Source: Deltaproteobacteria bacterium
GTDB lineage: Bacteria; Desulfobacterota; Desulfomonilia; UBA1062
Length of the DNA stretch: 64,000 bases
Reading direction: 5' to 3'
Assembly: GCA_029552245.1 (NCBI GenBank)
Contig: JAKPDW010000001.1
Coordinates: forward strand, 1 to 64,000
Shown in pieces: positions 46,915 through 56,377 of the stretch. The number at the start of each line of letters is the position of its first letter. Within the stretch, counting starts at the first letter, position 1. The position numbers were made by a program, and so were the translations under genes. The notes under the pieces were generated by a model. It saw only the letters and a list, made by a program, of their open reading frames with translations, was not told where the DNA came from and searched no databases.

Positions 46915-48264
46915 ATGAGCGGCAAAGATGTACGCGAAGAGCTGAGGAACAGGGTACACCGTCTCGAGGACAGGCTCAGGAGGCTCAAGCGCCTCGCCGA
47001 AGGCCTCGTGGACGCGGCCGGGCGCTACCGGATCCATTTCAGCCTTGCCAACGACGTCATCTATTCCATCGACAGGGACTTCATCGTCACGAGCGTGTCC
47101 CCGAGCGTCGAGCGCGTGCTCGGCTACAGGCCCGAAGAGCTCGTGGGCAGGCCCTTCTACGAGCACCGCGTCATCCCCGAAGAGTACGTCCAGAAGGCCT
47201 TCGACGAGATACGGCGCGTGCTCGGGGGGGAGAAGATCGTGTCGTCCGTCTACACCTTCATCACCAAGGACGGACGGGTCAAGTACGGGGAGGTGACCGG
47301 CGTCCCTTACCAGAAAGGCGGCAGGCCCGTGGAGGTCATCTCCGTGGCCCGCGACATCACCGAGCGCATCGAGATGGAGCGCAGCCTCCGGATGAACGAA
47401 CAGCTCTTCAGGGCGGTGTTCGAATCGGCCCGGGACTGTATCTTCCTCAAGGACACGTCACTGAGGTACACGTACGTGAACCCGTGCATGGAGCGGGCCC
47501 TCAAGGTAAGCTCCAGGGACATCGTCGGCAGGACGGACGGGGATGTCTTCGGCCCGAGGGCGGCAGCCCTCTCGGAGCCGATGGACAAGAGGGTCCTTGC
47601 CGGCGAGGAGCTCGAGCATGAGTGCGTATGGGCGCCTGCCGGCGAGGAGATCGTCATGCACGTCGTCAAGGTGCCGATACGGGATCTCTCGACCCAAACC
47701 ATAACGGGGCTCTGCGGTATCGCAAGGGACGTGACGGAACGCAGGCGGGCGGAGGAGAGGCTGAAGAGCAAGGAACACGAACTCGAGCTGCAGGCCTGCC
47801 GGCTCGAGGAGATGAACGTGGCCCTCAGGGTCCTTCTCGACGCCCGGGAGAGAGAGAAGAGGGAGGCCATCGAGCGCCTCGCCGAAGGGGTGCGCAAGCG
47901 GGTCGTCCCCTACCTGGAGAGGCTCAGGGGCGGCCTCAATGAAGGCTCGAGGACCTACCTGGACGCCGCGCAGGCAAACATCGAGGATCTCTTCGGCTCC
48001 AACATGGGCGGGCTCGAACGTCTCTCTTTCCGTCTCACGCCCATGGAACTGAGGGTGGCGGAGCTCGTGAGACTCGGCAAGAGCACCAAGGAGATAGCGA
48101 GCGCTCTCGGCGTCTCGACGCACGCTGTTTCCTTCCACCGTGGGAACATCAGGAAAAAGTGCGGGATAGCCCGCGAGGGGGGCAGCCTGTACCTGTACCT
48201 GCGGTCCCTCGACCGGGGGCCTGAATGCCAGGATGACCCTATCAATCGTCAGGCTAAACTTTAG
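46915..48264 (+). CDS. PAS-PAS-LuxR-type transcriptional regulator
   Basis: The 449-residue regulator has a basic N-terminal coiled coil, two PAS domains (about 40-155, 160-285), a long charged coiled coil and a C-terminal LuxR-family helix-turn-helix (LTPMELRVAELVRLGKSTKE, ALGVSTHAVSFHRGNIRKK). It has no receiver, so it senses ligand or redox directly through PAS. I start at the ATG preceded by GAGGGCAGG; two ATGs 15 and 30 bases upstream are possible. A strong terminator follows. Confidence 0.9.
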   Translation: MSGKDVREELRNRVHRLEDRLRRLKRLAEGLVDAAGRYRIHFSLANDVIYSIDRDFIVTSVSPSVERVLGYRPEELVGRPFYEHRVIPEEYVQKAFDEIRRVLGGEKIVSSVYTFITKDGRVKYGEVTGVPYQKGGRPVEVISVARDITERIEMERSLRMNEQLFRAVFESARDCIFLKDTSLRYTYVNPCMERALKVSSRDIVGRTDGDVFGPRAAALSEPMDKRVLAGEELEHECVWAPAGEEIVMHVVKVPIRDLSTQTITGLCGIARDVTERRRAEERLKSKEHELELQACRLEEMNVALRVLLDAREREKREAIERLAEGVRKRVVPYLERLRGGLNEGSRTYLDAAQANIEDLFGSNMGGLERLSFRLTPMELRVAELVRLGKSTKEIASALGVSTHAVSFHRGNIRKKCGIAREGGSLYLYLRSLDRGPECQDDPINRQAKL

Positions 48265-49248
48265 TATTTGATTTCACGAAAAAGTATGGCATGAAAAGGT
48301 ATCCGTAAAGGAGGGTATAGAGATTTGTTTTTGGCTTCATTGTCCGGCCCCCATGCAGGGACAATGAAGTCTTTTTTTTGTCTTCGCAGGGTTATGTGCT
48401 CGTGTCTCCCCGGGGCCGAACCATGATGCCCTCCGGGAAGCGAGGCAGGAGAGGCGCTGATCTCCCTTCAAGGCCGCACGACCAGGCATTCGGGCGTCTC
48501 TCCTCGAGCGTGCACCGTCTTGCAGGACTGTTCGGCTGGCCTGCAACCTCAGGCGGCCGTCTTCGCGCGTGCCACGCATCGCCGCAGGCAGGTAGAGGTG
48601 TGGTCCCACCGGGAAGGGCGGTGAAAGCCCGCCCGGGTCGCACGGGCGCCTGAGGCCCAGAGGGCCGTGGATGAAGAAGACCGGTTCAAAGGCTTACCTC
48701 TCTCATCACGTCGCACGAGCGCCCAGGACAGTCGTGGATGACGGGTCTCCGGTTGAAGGCGGTGGCGCCTTTGTCATGCATGCCCGGCGTGCACGGCGGC
48801 CGACCCATCTCGGCTCGTGCATGGACGGTGCGTGGACCACGGGTTGTCCAACCCGAAGAGCGCTCGCCCGAGATGGTTCCCAGCACGGAAAGAAGAGAAC
48901 CGTGCGGAGAATGCGCCCGATGAGGAGATGAGGGATGGACCACCGGTGCGTCTTGCCTGTCCTTTCTGCGGGCCGACCCCCTCACGCCTGGAACGGCGGG
49001 TGACAGAAAGAGGCAGACCCGGCGCAGGTGCGCTCGCCTTTCCGTCCGTCGTATCCAAAAGGAATGGGGGGAAGAGGTGCGAGGGATGAGAACCCCTGTC
49101 ATGTCAGCCTGTTTTCAAAATGTTGACAAACTCTTTGAGGTACTTTTGCACTCGTTTGCGCCTGGCATGTGCTATGGTCTCCTCCATTGAAGGGAATGCG
49201 ATCCTCAGGTCGTGAGGCATGGACTGGAGACAAAGGAGGGAAGGAAAG
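48265..49248. other. intergenic region after the LuxR-type regulator
   Basis: The first 115 bases are AT-rich and end in the terminator at 48335-48379. From 48380 to about 49100 no gene was recognised. A TTGACA at 49123-49128 precedes the radical SAM gene but no good -10 follows at normal spacing. Confidence 0.5.
48335..48379 (+). terminator. strong intrinsic terminator
   Basis: CTTCATTGTCC (48335-48345) pairs perfectly with GGACAATGAAG (48359-48369), 11 bp around a 13-base loop, followed by TC and eight T. It lies 70 bases after the regulator stop. Confidence 0.93.
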
Positions 49249-50826
49249 ATGAACGCGCTCTTCGTATACCCGCGGATCCCGCGCACGTACTGGAGTTTCA
49301 CCCATGCACTCGAATTTCTCTCGAAGAAGGCCGCGTTCCCCCCGCTCGGACTCCTGACGGTCGCGGCCATGGCGCCCAAGGGGTGGAGGAGGAGGCTCGT
49401 GGACCTGAACGTCCGCGAGTTGACCGACGAGGACCTCTCGTGGGCGGACTCGGTCTTCGTGAGCGCCATGAGCGTTCAGAAGGCGTCTCTCCTCGAGGTC
49501 GTCAGGAGAGCGCGGCGGCACGGGGTGAGGGTGGTGGCCGGAGGCCCCCTGTTCACCAGGGACATGACCGAGTACCCGGAGATCGACCACGTGATCCTCG
49601 GGGAGGCGGAAGTGAGCTTCAGGCGTTTCGTGGGGGACCTGGAGAACAACGCCGCGGCGAGGGTCTACGAGGAGGATGGGAAGCCGGACCTGTCGCTGAC
49701 CCCACCTCCGGCATGGGAGCTCATCGACTTCGGCGACTACGAGTCCATGCTGTTGCAGTTTTCCAGGGGCTGTCCCTTTGACTGCGAGTTCTGCGACATC
49801 GTGAGGCTCAACGGCAGGAAGCCCCGCACCAAGGACGCCGGCCGGTTCGTGGCCGAGGTGGAGGATCTCTACCGGAGGGGCTGGAGGGGATCGGTCTTCA
49901 TCGTGGACGACAACTTCATCGGCAACAGGCCCAGGGTCAAGGAGATGCTCAGGGCGCTCGCCTCGTGGATGCACCACCGCGGCGCGCCCTTCCACTTCTT
50001 CACGGAGGCTTCCATCGACCTCGCCCAGGATCCCGAGCTCATGGACCTCATGGTGATGGCCGGGTTCAACAAGGTGTTCGTCGGCATCGAGACCCCCGTC
50101 GACCAGAGCCTGAAAGAGGCTGGCAAGACCCAGAACCTGAAGACGGATCTCCTCGAAGCGGTTCACACCATCCAGTCCAGGGGGATCGAGGTCATGGGCG
50201 GGTTCATCGTGGGGTTCGACAGCGACCCCGAGGACGTGTTCGAACGCCAGGCCGAGTTCATCCAGAAGAGCGGCATCGTCATGGCCATGGTGGGGCTCCT
50301 CGAGGCGCTCAAGGGAACGAGGCTGTGGGCCAGGCTCGCCTCGGAGGGCAGGCTCCTGGACGAGGCGTCGGGGGACAACACCGACGGTTCCCTCAACTTC
50401 ATCCCGCGCATGGACAGAGAGAAGCTGGTGAGGGGGTACAGGAGGCTCGTCGAGCTCGTCTACTCGCCGGCCCACTACTACCGGAGGTGCTTGTCTTTCC
50501 TTCGGACATGCAGGTTCGGGCGGGTCTCGAAGATCCGCCTCAACGGCGTGGCCGCCTTCCTGAAGACCATCTGGCGCATAGGCGTGAAGAACGAGGGAGA
50601 CCTCAGGAGGTATTACTGGAGGCTCTTGGCCTGGACGCTCCTCAGGCGGCCGCGTTCCTTCGGCGAGGCGGTGAGGCTCATGATCGTGGGCGTGCACTTC
50701 AGGAAGTGGCTCGACGAGCTCCAGGCGCACGAGGCCGAAAGGGCTGGGCACCCACGGTTCACCCTGCACCATGGAGGCATCCCGGGCGCCCGGCAAGGCG
50801 ACGGGCGCCACTCTCCCCGCGCGTGA
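49249..50826 (+). CDS. B12-binding radical SAM protein (DUF4070 type)
   Basis: The 525-residue protein has an N-terminal cobalamin-binding-like domain (LFVYPRIPRTYWSFTHALEF, VVAGGPLF), the radical SAM motif FSRGCPFDCEFCDI (CxxxCxxC), IVGFDSDPEDVFERQ, and a C-terminal helical domain of DUF4070 type. It belongs to the family that includes the hopanoid methylase HpnP, but no hopanoid genes are nearby, so the substrate is open. Start at the ATG 5 bases after AAGGA; ten further codons are open upstream. Confidence 0.9.
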   Translation: MNALFVYPRIPRTYWSFTHALEFLSKKAAFPPLGLLTVAAMAPKGWRRRLVDLNVRELTDEDLSWADSVFVSAMSVQKASLLEVVRRARRHGVRVVAGGPLFTRDMTEYPEIDHVILGEAEVSFRRFVGDLENNAAARVYEEDGKPDLSLTPPPAWELIDFGDYESMLLQFSRGCPFDCEFCDIVRLNGRKPRTKDAGRFVAEVEDLYRRGWRGSVFIVDDNFIGNRPRVKEMLRALASWMHHRGAPFHFFTEASIDLAQDPELMDLMVMAGFNKVFVGIETPVDQSLKEAGKTQNLKTDLLEAVHTIQSRGIEVMGGFIVGFDSDPEDVFERQAEFIQKSGIVMAMVGLLEALKGTRLWARLASEGRLLDEASGDNTDGSLNFIPRMDREKLVRGYRRLVELVYSPAHYYRRCLSFLRTCRFGRVSKIRLNGVAAFLKTIWRIGVKNEGDLRRYYWRLLAWTLLRRPRSFGEAVRLMIVGVHFRKWLDELQAHEAERAGHPRFTLHHGGIPGARQGDGRHSPRA

Positions 50827-50851
50827 TCGAAACGGCACGGCCTGCCGTCTT

Positions 50852-52414
50852 TCAGGCGACGTCAACACAGAAGAGCGGGGGGATGACCTGGTAGGTGATG
50901 CTGGCATCCCTGCCCGCCGTCTCGAGTGCGCGGTCTATCGCGCGGTCGAGGTCGGGCTCCGGGATGAAGCCTATCTTTCTCGCCGTGAGCGGTTCCCTGG
51001 CGCCCGCCAGGATCACCGAACTCACGTGCTTGAGACCCATGCCGCTCCACATCCAGTTGATGAGCCCGTGGGCCCCGTGATAGGCGAGGTCTTCCCGGTA
51101 GCGGGCGAGGTACCTCTCGTTTGCCGCATAGGGTTCCGAGAGCTCCTCCCAGCACCTGACCGGGTCTTCGTACTCGGGAAGGTGGTTCTTCCAGAAATCG
51201 ATGTAGGCCGGATGGTGGCGCTCGTTGAACTGCTCGAAGCCGGGGTTGCAGGCGATCACCACCCCGCCTTTCTTCACGAGCGGCCTGCCCCTGAACAGCC
51301 CCACCAGGTAGCCCATGACGAGAGACCTGAGGAGGATGGGGTTGAAGTCGGACAGGGAGCTGTACGGGCTCAAGCTCGGCACCCCGTAGATCACCACGTC
51401 CGCCTGAGACTCGACGGCCACGTTCTGCTGCCGGAAGAGGACGTCTAAGGTCCGTGCGTGAACCGGCCCGGGCGCCCCCGCTTTTACCGCCACCGGCCTG
51501 TAGTCCGAGCGCACGAGGCGTTTCCTGACCCAGCCCTTGAACGCCTCAGGCGCGAGCGACGCCGCTTCGAAGAGCGTCCTTCTCAACGCCCCCGCCCGTT
51601 TCCGGCCATGCTCGGACCCGAGAGGCGCCAGCAGGAGGTCGAGGGGGAACGGCCAGACGTTGTTGTTCGTCACCGTCTCGATCTGGAAGACGTTGCAGCC
51701 CTTCTGCACGAGGGGGTACATCTCGGCGAGTATCGCGTGCATCGGGCAGGTGGCCGGGTCCATGATGGAGGCGTCCGTGTTCCACTGCGCAGGCCCGTGG
51801 TGGTGCCTTATGCTCCTCCACGAACCGAGCCCCACCAGCACGCTCTTTGCGCCACCGTTCATGCTCGTGAAGTTCAGGTTCACGTATATGAGCATGTCCG
51901 CCTCGACGCACGCCCTGTTGACCTCCACCTCGTGCCCCCTGGAAGTGGTGCCGAGGAAGGACAGTTCGTCGTCGAGGGTGGCGTCGTGGCACGAGATCCT
52001 CTCCGCCATGAGGGAGACCACCTTCCGGCCCAGGACGGTCTTCAGCTCGTCCAGGCTCCACTTGCGGTGAAGCCCGTTGGCGCAGACGATGCGGATCCTC
52101 TCCTTGGGGATGCCTATGGTGAAGAGCCGCTTGAGGACCTCCCCGACCACCTTCGCCCTGGGGTCGCGAAGCATCAGGGGGACGGGAAGGCAGGGGTCGT
52201 CGAAGGCTATGGTGACGCGGCTCTTCGGGCCCAGCTGTTTCTCCAGGGGTTCCGCGCCGAGTGGGCGGTCGAGCGCGGCTCGGAGTTCGGCGTCGAAGTC
52301 GGGCAGGGCCGCAAGCGCTTCGTTCGCGTACACAAACCTCGTATGAGCCGGGAACCTCCCTATGCGAACATCGTCGCCGAAAAAGACGATCTCCTCGATG
52401 GGCCCTCTCATCAC
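50852..52414 (-). CDS. LarA-like (DUF2088) protein
   Basis: The 520-residue protein resembles nickel-pincer-cofactor lactate racemase: ANGLHRKWSLDEL for the first conserved His, and NGGAKSVLVGLGSWRSIRHH for the lysine/histidine region. LarA-like proteins interconvert 2-hydroxy acids; substrate here is unknown. No larB, larC or larE cofactor genes occur in the window. It follows an SDR gene on the same strand after 51 bases, so a hydroxyacid or ketone pathway is plausible. Confidence 0.82.
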   Translation of the reverse strand: MMRGPIEEIVFFGDDVRIGRFPAHTRFVYANEALAALPDFDAELRAALDRPLGAEPLEKQLGPKSRVTIAFDDPCLPVPLMLRDPRAKVVGEVLKRLFTIGIPKERIRIVCANGLHRKWSLDELKTVLGRKVVSLMAERISCHDATLDDELSFLGTTSRGHEVEVNRACVEADMLIYVNLNFTSMNGGAKSVLVGLGSWRSIRHHHGPAQWNTDASIMDPATCPMHAILAEMYPLVQKGCNVFQIETVTNNNVWPFPLDLLLAPLGSEHGRKRAGALRRTLFEAASLAPEAFKGWVRKRLVRSDYRPVAVKAGAPGPVHARTLDVLFRQQNVAVESQADVVIYGVPSLSPYSSLSDFNPILLRSLVMGYLVGLFRGRPLVKKGGVVIACNPGFEQFNERHHPAYIDFWKNHLPEYEDPVRCWEELSEPYAANERYLARYREDLAYHGAHGLINWMWSGMGLKHVSSVILAGAREPLTARKIGFIPEPDLDRAIDRALETAGRDASITYQVIPPLFCVDVA

Positions 52415-52465
52415 CCACGCCCCCTTCCGGCCTAATTCTTCAGGTTGCCGTCAATGGGAGTTTCT

Positions 52466-53335
52466 TCATCGGTTCGTGCCCTCGGTCCCCCGGCCTCTTC
52501 CCGCCCTTTTCTTTGCCGCCGCCCGGGACGCGCCCTGCAGGAAGAACCGAGACACCGCGTCCACCACCCCTCTCGGCGAGACCCGTACGAGCAGGTCGTG
52601 GATGATCCTGTTCGCAAGCCCCGGGATGAACATCATCCTGCCCTCCTCGAAGGCGCGTATGGCCCTCTCGGCGAGCCACTCAGGGCTCTTCTTGCCGCTG
52701 ATCTTGAAGAACCTGAGGTCCTCGGGGTAGCCGGGCGTCCTGAGGAGGCGCGTGTCGATGTAGGGCGGGTTCAGGGTGCACACGGTGACCCCACTCCCCG
52801 CGAGCTCCGCGCGGACCGCCTGGGAGAGGCTCTGCAGTCCTGCCTTGCTCGCTCCGTAGACGGCCTGGAACGGGGTCGGCTGGAGCGCAGAGACGCTCGA
52901 CACGTTGAACACGACCCCTTCGCCTGAGCGCACCATGTCCCCGAGGAAGAGGTGCATGAGGCGCATGGGCACGAGGAGGTTGAGCCTCAGCGTCGCCTCC
53001 TGCCGCCCCCAGTCCGTCTCGTGGAACTCGCCGTATGCGACAGTGCCCGCGTTGTTCACCAGGGCGTACACCTTCCCGAAGCGCAGGCTCACCTCGTGGT
53101 GGAGCCTTTCCGGGCCCCCCTCCTCCAGCAGGTCGACCGGGAAGGTGTGCACCTCTGTGCCGTGGGTTCTGCGCAGCTCCCGTGCCCAGGACTCGAGCTC
53201 GCCGGCCTCGCTGGGAAGAGAACCCAGGGCGAGGATCGCCCCCCGCCTCGCGAACTGCGCCGAGAGCGCCCTGCCTATGCCGGCCGAGGCGCCGGTGATG
53301 AGGACCCTCTTTCCGGAAAAGTCGAACCGCTTCAT
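52466..53335 (-). CDS. short-chain dehydrogenase/reductase
   Basis: The 289-residue SDR has the NAD(P)-binding TGASAGIGRAL, NNAGTVAYG, catalytic Ser in FNVSSVSAL and the YGASK tyrosine/lysine pair. A C-terminal extension is basic. Start at the ATG after GGAGGAGGACG; a long open frame upstream has no start with a ribosome site. Likely in an operon with the LarA-like gene. Confidence 0.92.
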   Translation of the reverse strand: MKRFDFSGKRVLITGASAGIGRALSAQFARRGAILALGSLPSEAGELESWARELRRTHGTEVHTFPVDLLEEGGPERLHHEVSLRFGKVYALVNNAGTVAYGEFHETDWGRQEATLRLNLLVPMRLMHLFLGDMVRSGEGVVFNVSSVSALQPTPFQAVYGASKAGLQSLSQAVRAELAGSGVTVCTLNPPYIDTRLLRTPGYPEDLRFFKISGKKSPEWLAERAIRAFEEGRMMFIPGLANRIIHDLLVRVSPRGVVDAVSRFFLQGASRAAAKKRAGRGRGTEGTNR

Positions 53336-53460
53336 CGTCCTCCTCCCTCCGTCCAGGCAGCCCTTGTTGCATCCCCGATCCATCCGCACGTACTCGCGCC
53401 CATGAAGCGGCAGTTGCACCAGGCCTGCCTGCTGGTTCGGGTTCGCCGGTGCACTCGATC

Positions 53461-53898
53461 TCAGCGTTTGATCACGAGGACGGGGTGTCTCGCCTTCCGC
53501 ACCACCTTCTCGGAGACCGAGCCCATGAGCATCTCCTCGAGATTGCTCTTCCCATGCGACCCCACGACGATGAGGGAGGGGTTCTCCTCTTCCGCGAGCC
53601 TCAGGATGAGCCTCACGGGCGAACCCTGCATCACGCGCTCGTTCACGGTGAAGCCGCACTGTCTCAGCTCGTTGGCCACGAATCCCACCTCGTCGGATGC
53701 CCGCTTGAGGATCTCCCTCTCGAGGTTCACGAGGTCCCCGACCGCGCTGTAGGTGCCCAGGAGATCGAGGTTGGCCTGATCCACGACGTGGAGCACCGTG
53801 ACCTCGCGGGTGCCCGCCTGCCTGAGCTCCTTGACGTATTGGAGGGCCTTGGTCGCGACATCGGAGAAATCGGTGGGGAACAGGACCTTCTCGAACAT
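53461..53898 (-). CDS. universal stress protein UspA family
   Basis: The 145-residue protein has the Usp fold: MFEKVLFPTDFSD, LHVVDQANL, and the ATP-binding VVGSHGKSNLEEMLMGSVSE. AGGAGG precedes the ATG by 7 bases. It has its own promoter at 53940-53967, which abuts the end of the dispersed element copy B. Confidence 0.92.
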   Translation of the reverse strand: MFEKVLFPTDFSDVATKALQYVKELRQAGTREVTVLHVVDQANLDLLGTYSAVGDLVNLEREILKRASDEVGFVANELRQCGFTVNERVMQGSPVRLILRLAEEENPSLIVVGSHGKSNLEEMLMGSVSEKVVRKARHPVLVIKR

Positions 53899-53939
53899 GG
53901 CAGGCCTCCTTATGTACGTAATTGAGTGTGCCAAGAAAC

Positions 53940-53967
53940 ATAGTAATGTCTTGTCGCACCGTGTCAA
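53940..53967 (-). promoter_or_regulatory. promoter of the universal stress protein gene
   Basis: On the - strand, TTGACA (53967-53962) and TACTAT (53945-53940) are separated by 16 bases. Confidence 0.6.
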
Positions 53968-53986
53968 CGCTCGGGACCGGCCGTGC

Positions 53987-54278
53987 CGTGTCAAGACTCG
54001 TTCGGAACGTCCCCTTGCTCACCTCGTTCACAATGTCCCCTGCCCGTACGTGTACGTGAGCACCGTGTTTCAGTCATGGGAGGGACCACGACCAATCCGT
54101 AGGGGAGGGGCCGCCGCCTTCACGCTCGACCCGCTCGGCTCCTTCCACCCAAAAATCCCCGACCGCTCCCGCTTCTTCCCGCTCATCAAGATCGCCCCCA
54201 TGGCCCCTCCAGGGGACCGTCCCGCCAAAACCCTCTCAAGGGGACATTCCTCTCGAGCCGAAAGGGGACATTCGTGAA
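53987..54278. repeat. dispersed element, copy B (about 290 bp, inverted ends)
   Basis: The left end, read inwards on the - strand, has CAAGGGGACGTTCCGAACGAG then TCTTGACACG; the right end on the + strand has CAAGGGGACATTCCTCTCGAG. These match at most positions, so the element has subterminal inverted repeats. The left 125 bases align with copy A at 37492-37616; both ends align with the short copy C at 58207-58252. It looks like a MITE or insertion-sequence remnant without a transposase. Confidence 0.7.
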
Positions 54279-54333
54279 GGGTCGGGACATACACCGTGAG
54301 GTAACATGTCTGCAAATGCTGTAAGAGAACTGT

Positions 54334-54933
54334 TCAGGGCATGCCCAGGAGCCGACTCTTCAGGTCCCTGTCCGCCGGGTTGGGCCCGAGCCAGATCTTC
54401 AGGAAGGCATTGGCCACATCCAGGCCCTCCACCGTCACGAGGCTGCGGCCGTTGAGCCGGAGCGTGGAACCCCGCCCCGGGAGGTAGGTGAAGGAATAGC
54501 GGTCGTGGGGCTTCACGGGGAGGTACGCCGCCAGGATCCTGTCGAGGCGGGGCTTCAGGACGCCGAGCTCGTCTCTGGCCACGTTCATCTCGATGCCCTG
54601 CCTCGTGGCGTCCCGGAAGTCCTGTGCGGGGATGGCGTGGAAGTACTCGATCTCCAGGCGCTTGGGCACGTCGCCGAACACGGCGTCCGGGGCATGCCCC
54701 GTGCCCAGGTAGAGGGCCGCCGCATACCCCTTGAACACCACCCGGTAGCGCAGGAGCCCCGCCCCTGCCAGGCGCAGGGTCGATCCATCCGCCTTCAGGG
54801 TCCTCTCGAACAGCGCGCCCGAGACGGACACCGGGCCGGGGCCCTCGACCACCTCCGCCGTCGCGCGGCCGGCAAGCGCGAACATGCCCAGGACGAGGGC
54901 GAGGAAAACCGTTGCGGGGAAACGGGACGCCAC
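54334..54933 (-). CDS. chalcone isomerase-like periplasmic protein
   Basis: The 199-residue protein starts at GTG (AAGGAGG 8 bases upstream) with a signal peptide (VFLALVLGMFALAGRATA) and a body like the Chalcone_3 group: AAALYLGTGHAPDAVF and RLEIEYFHAIPAQDFRDAT. That group has the chalcone isomerase fold but is not known to isomerise chalcones. It follows the FAD oxidoreductase after 4 bases and should be in its operon. Confidence 0.85.
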   Translation of the reverse strand: MASRFPATVFLALVLGMFALAGRATAEVVEGPGPVSVSGALFERTLKADGSTLRLAGAGLLRYRVVFKGYAAALYLGTGHAPDAVFGDVPKRLEIEYFHAIPAQDFRDATRQGIEMNVARDELGVLKPRLDRILAAYLPVKPHDRYSFTYLPGRGSTLRLNGRSLVTVEGLDVANAFLKIWLGPNPADRDLKSRLLGMP

Positions 54934-54937
54934 GGCG

Positions 54938-56374
54938 TCACCCTCCTTCCAGGAAGGCCCTGGCGGCATGGTAGCCGCACAGCCCGTGCACGCCGCCGCC
55001 CGGCGGGGTGGAGGCCGAGCAGAGGTACAACCCGGGTGCGGGCATGGCATAGGGATTGGCGCTGAACACGGGCCTGCCCAAGACCTGCGTGAACGTGTTG
55101 GCCCCGCCCGCGATGTCTCCGCCCGTGCAGTTCATGTCGAAGAGCTCCAGGTCCGCGGGTCCCATGGTGCACCGGGCCAGGACCAGGTCCTTGAAGCCCG
55201 GGGCGAAGCGCTCCACCTGGGCCTCGACGGGTCCGGTCATGTCCGCGGCAGACCCGTTGGGAACGTGGCAGTAGGCCCACGCGGTGTGCCTGCCCGCCGG
55301 CGCCCGGGAGGCGTCGAACAGGCTCGGCTGCACCAGGAACACGAAGGGCTTCTCCGGTGGGACGCCCCGCCACACCGCCGCCTCGGCGCGCTCGATCTCC
55401 TCCAGGGTGCCGCCCAGGTGCACCGTTGCCGCCTCCCTGCAGGCGGGGGCCTTCCACGGGATGGGGCCTGAAAGCGCCCAGTCCACCTTGAAGGCGCCGG
55501 GGCCGTGCCGGAAGGCCTGGAGCCTGCGCCCGTAGGACGGCGGAAGCGTTGCTCCCGCAATCCGCAGCGCGCGTGCGGGCGCCGTGTCGAAGAACACTGC
55601 CCGCGACGGTTCCACGTCCCTCAGGTCTCTGACCTCGCGGCCCGTTTCGATCTCCCCGCCCAGGGAAAGGAGGTAGGACACCAGCGCTGCGGAGAGCCTC
55701 CCCGCCCCGCCCCGCACGACGGGCCAGCCCGGAAGGTGGCCGCTGGCCGCCATGATGACGGCGAAGGCCGCGCTCATGGGGTGCCACAGCGGCAGGATGG
55801 AGTGTGCCGCGAGCCCTGCCAGCAGGGCCCGGGCGCGCCCGGTCCGGAACACCGCCCGGGCGAGGACGGCTGCGGGGACGCACGCCCGCAGGCCGAAGGA
55901 AACGAGCGCTGCCGGGTGGCGGGGGAGGTGGAGCGGCGCGAAAAGGTCGTCCACCAGTTCGTCCCATCGCCCCAGCACCGGCCGCATGAGGGCCCAGTAC
56001 CGGTTGGAGTCGGGCCCGAGGCCGGCGGCGGTCCTCTCCGGGTCGCGCCACAGGACCGCCGCTGTGCCGTCGTCCAGGGGATGGGCCACGGAGGCCTCCG
56101 GGAAGATGAACTCCAGGCCGAACTCCCTCATGGGCACGCCCCGGAAGAACGGGGTGTCCACGGCCATGGGGAAGACCGCTGCGCCCAGGTCGTGCACATA
56201 CCCCTGAAGAATGGACTGGCCGGACCTCACCGCCCCGCCCGGGGTGTCCGCCGCCTCGTACACCTTCACCGAGCGGCCCGCCCCGGCCAGGGTGACTGCC
56301 GCGGCCAGGCCGTTGGGTCCTGACCCCACCACGACCGCGTCCAGGCGCGTGCTGGCGCTTGCAGGGGCGGGCAT
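54938..56374 (-). CDS. phytoene desaturase-like FAD oxidoreductase
   Basis: The 478-residue flavoprotein has an N-terminal dinucleotide-binding motif (VVVGSGPNGLAAAVTLAGAG) and a C-terminal GGVHGLCGYHAARAFLEG that matches the CrtI/carotenoid-isomerase-type group. No carotenoid genes are in the window; such enzymes act on many polyenes or quinone-like substrates. It lies between the STAS/DUF1990-like gene and the chalcone-isomerase-like gene with only 3-4 base gaps. Confidence 0.88.
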   Translation of the reverse strand: MPAPASASTRLDAVVVGSGPNGLAAAVTLAGAGRSVKVYEAADTPGGAVRSGQSILQGYVHDLGAAVFPMAVDTPFFRGVPMREFGLEFIFPEASVAHPLDDGTAAVLWRDPERTAAGLGPDSNRYWALMRPVLGRWDELVDDLFAPLHLPRHPAALVSFGLRACVPAAVLARAVFRTGRARALLAGLAAHSILPLWHPMSAAFAVIMAASGHLPGWPVVRGGAGRLSAALVSYLLSLGGEIETGREVRDLRDVEPSRAVFFDTAPARALRIAGATLPPSYGRRLQAFRHGPGAFKVDWALSGPIPWKAPACREAATVHLGGTLEEIERAEAAVWRGVPPEKPFVFLVQPSLFDASRAPAGRHTAWAYCHVPNGSAADMTGPVEAQVERFAPGFKDLVLARCTMGPADLELFDMNCTGGDIAGGANTFTQVLGRPVFSANPYAMPAPGLYLCSASTPPGGGVHGLCGYHAARAFLEGG

Positions 56375-56377
56375 GGC

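Larger units (their letters stand above)
53899..54333. other. intergenic region with promoter and dispersed element copy B
   Basis: Contains the promoter of the usp gene and the element at 53987-54290. No gene was recognised, though a - strand frame ending GPSHD in the element may be the end of a lost mobile-element gene. Confidence 0.5.

Noticed and set aside
49104-49217. Small - strand frame ending YLKEFVNILKTG upstream of the radical SAM gene
   Set aside because: It looks protein-like and the DNA is less GC-rich, but it lacks a ribosome site, is only 38 residues from its last ATG, and no family was recognised.
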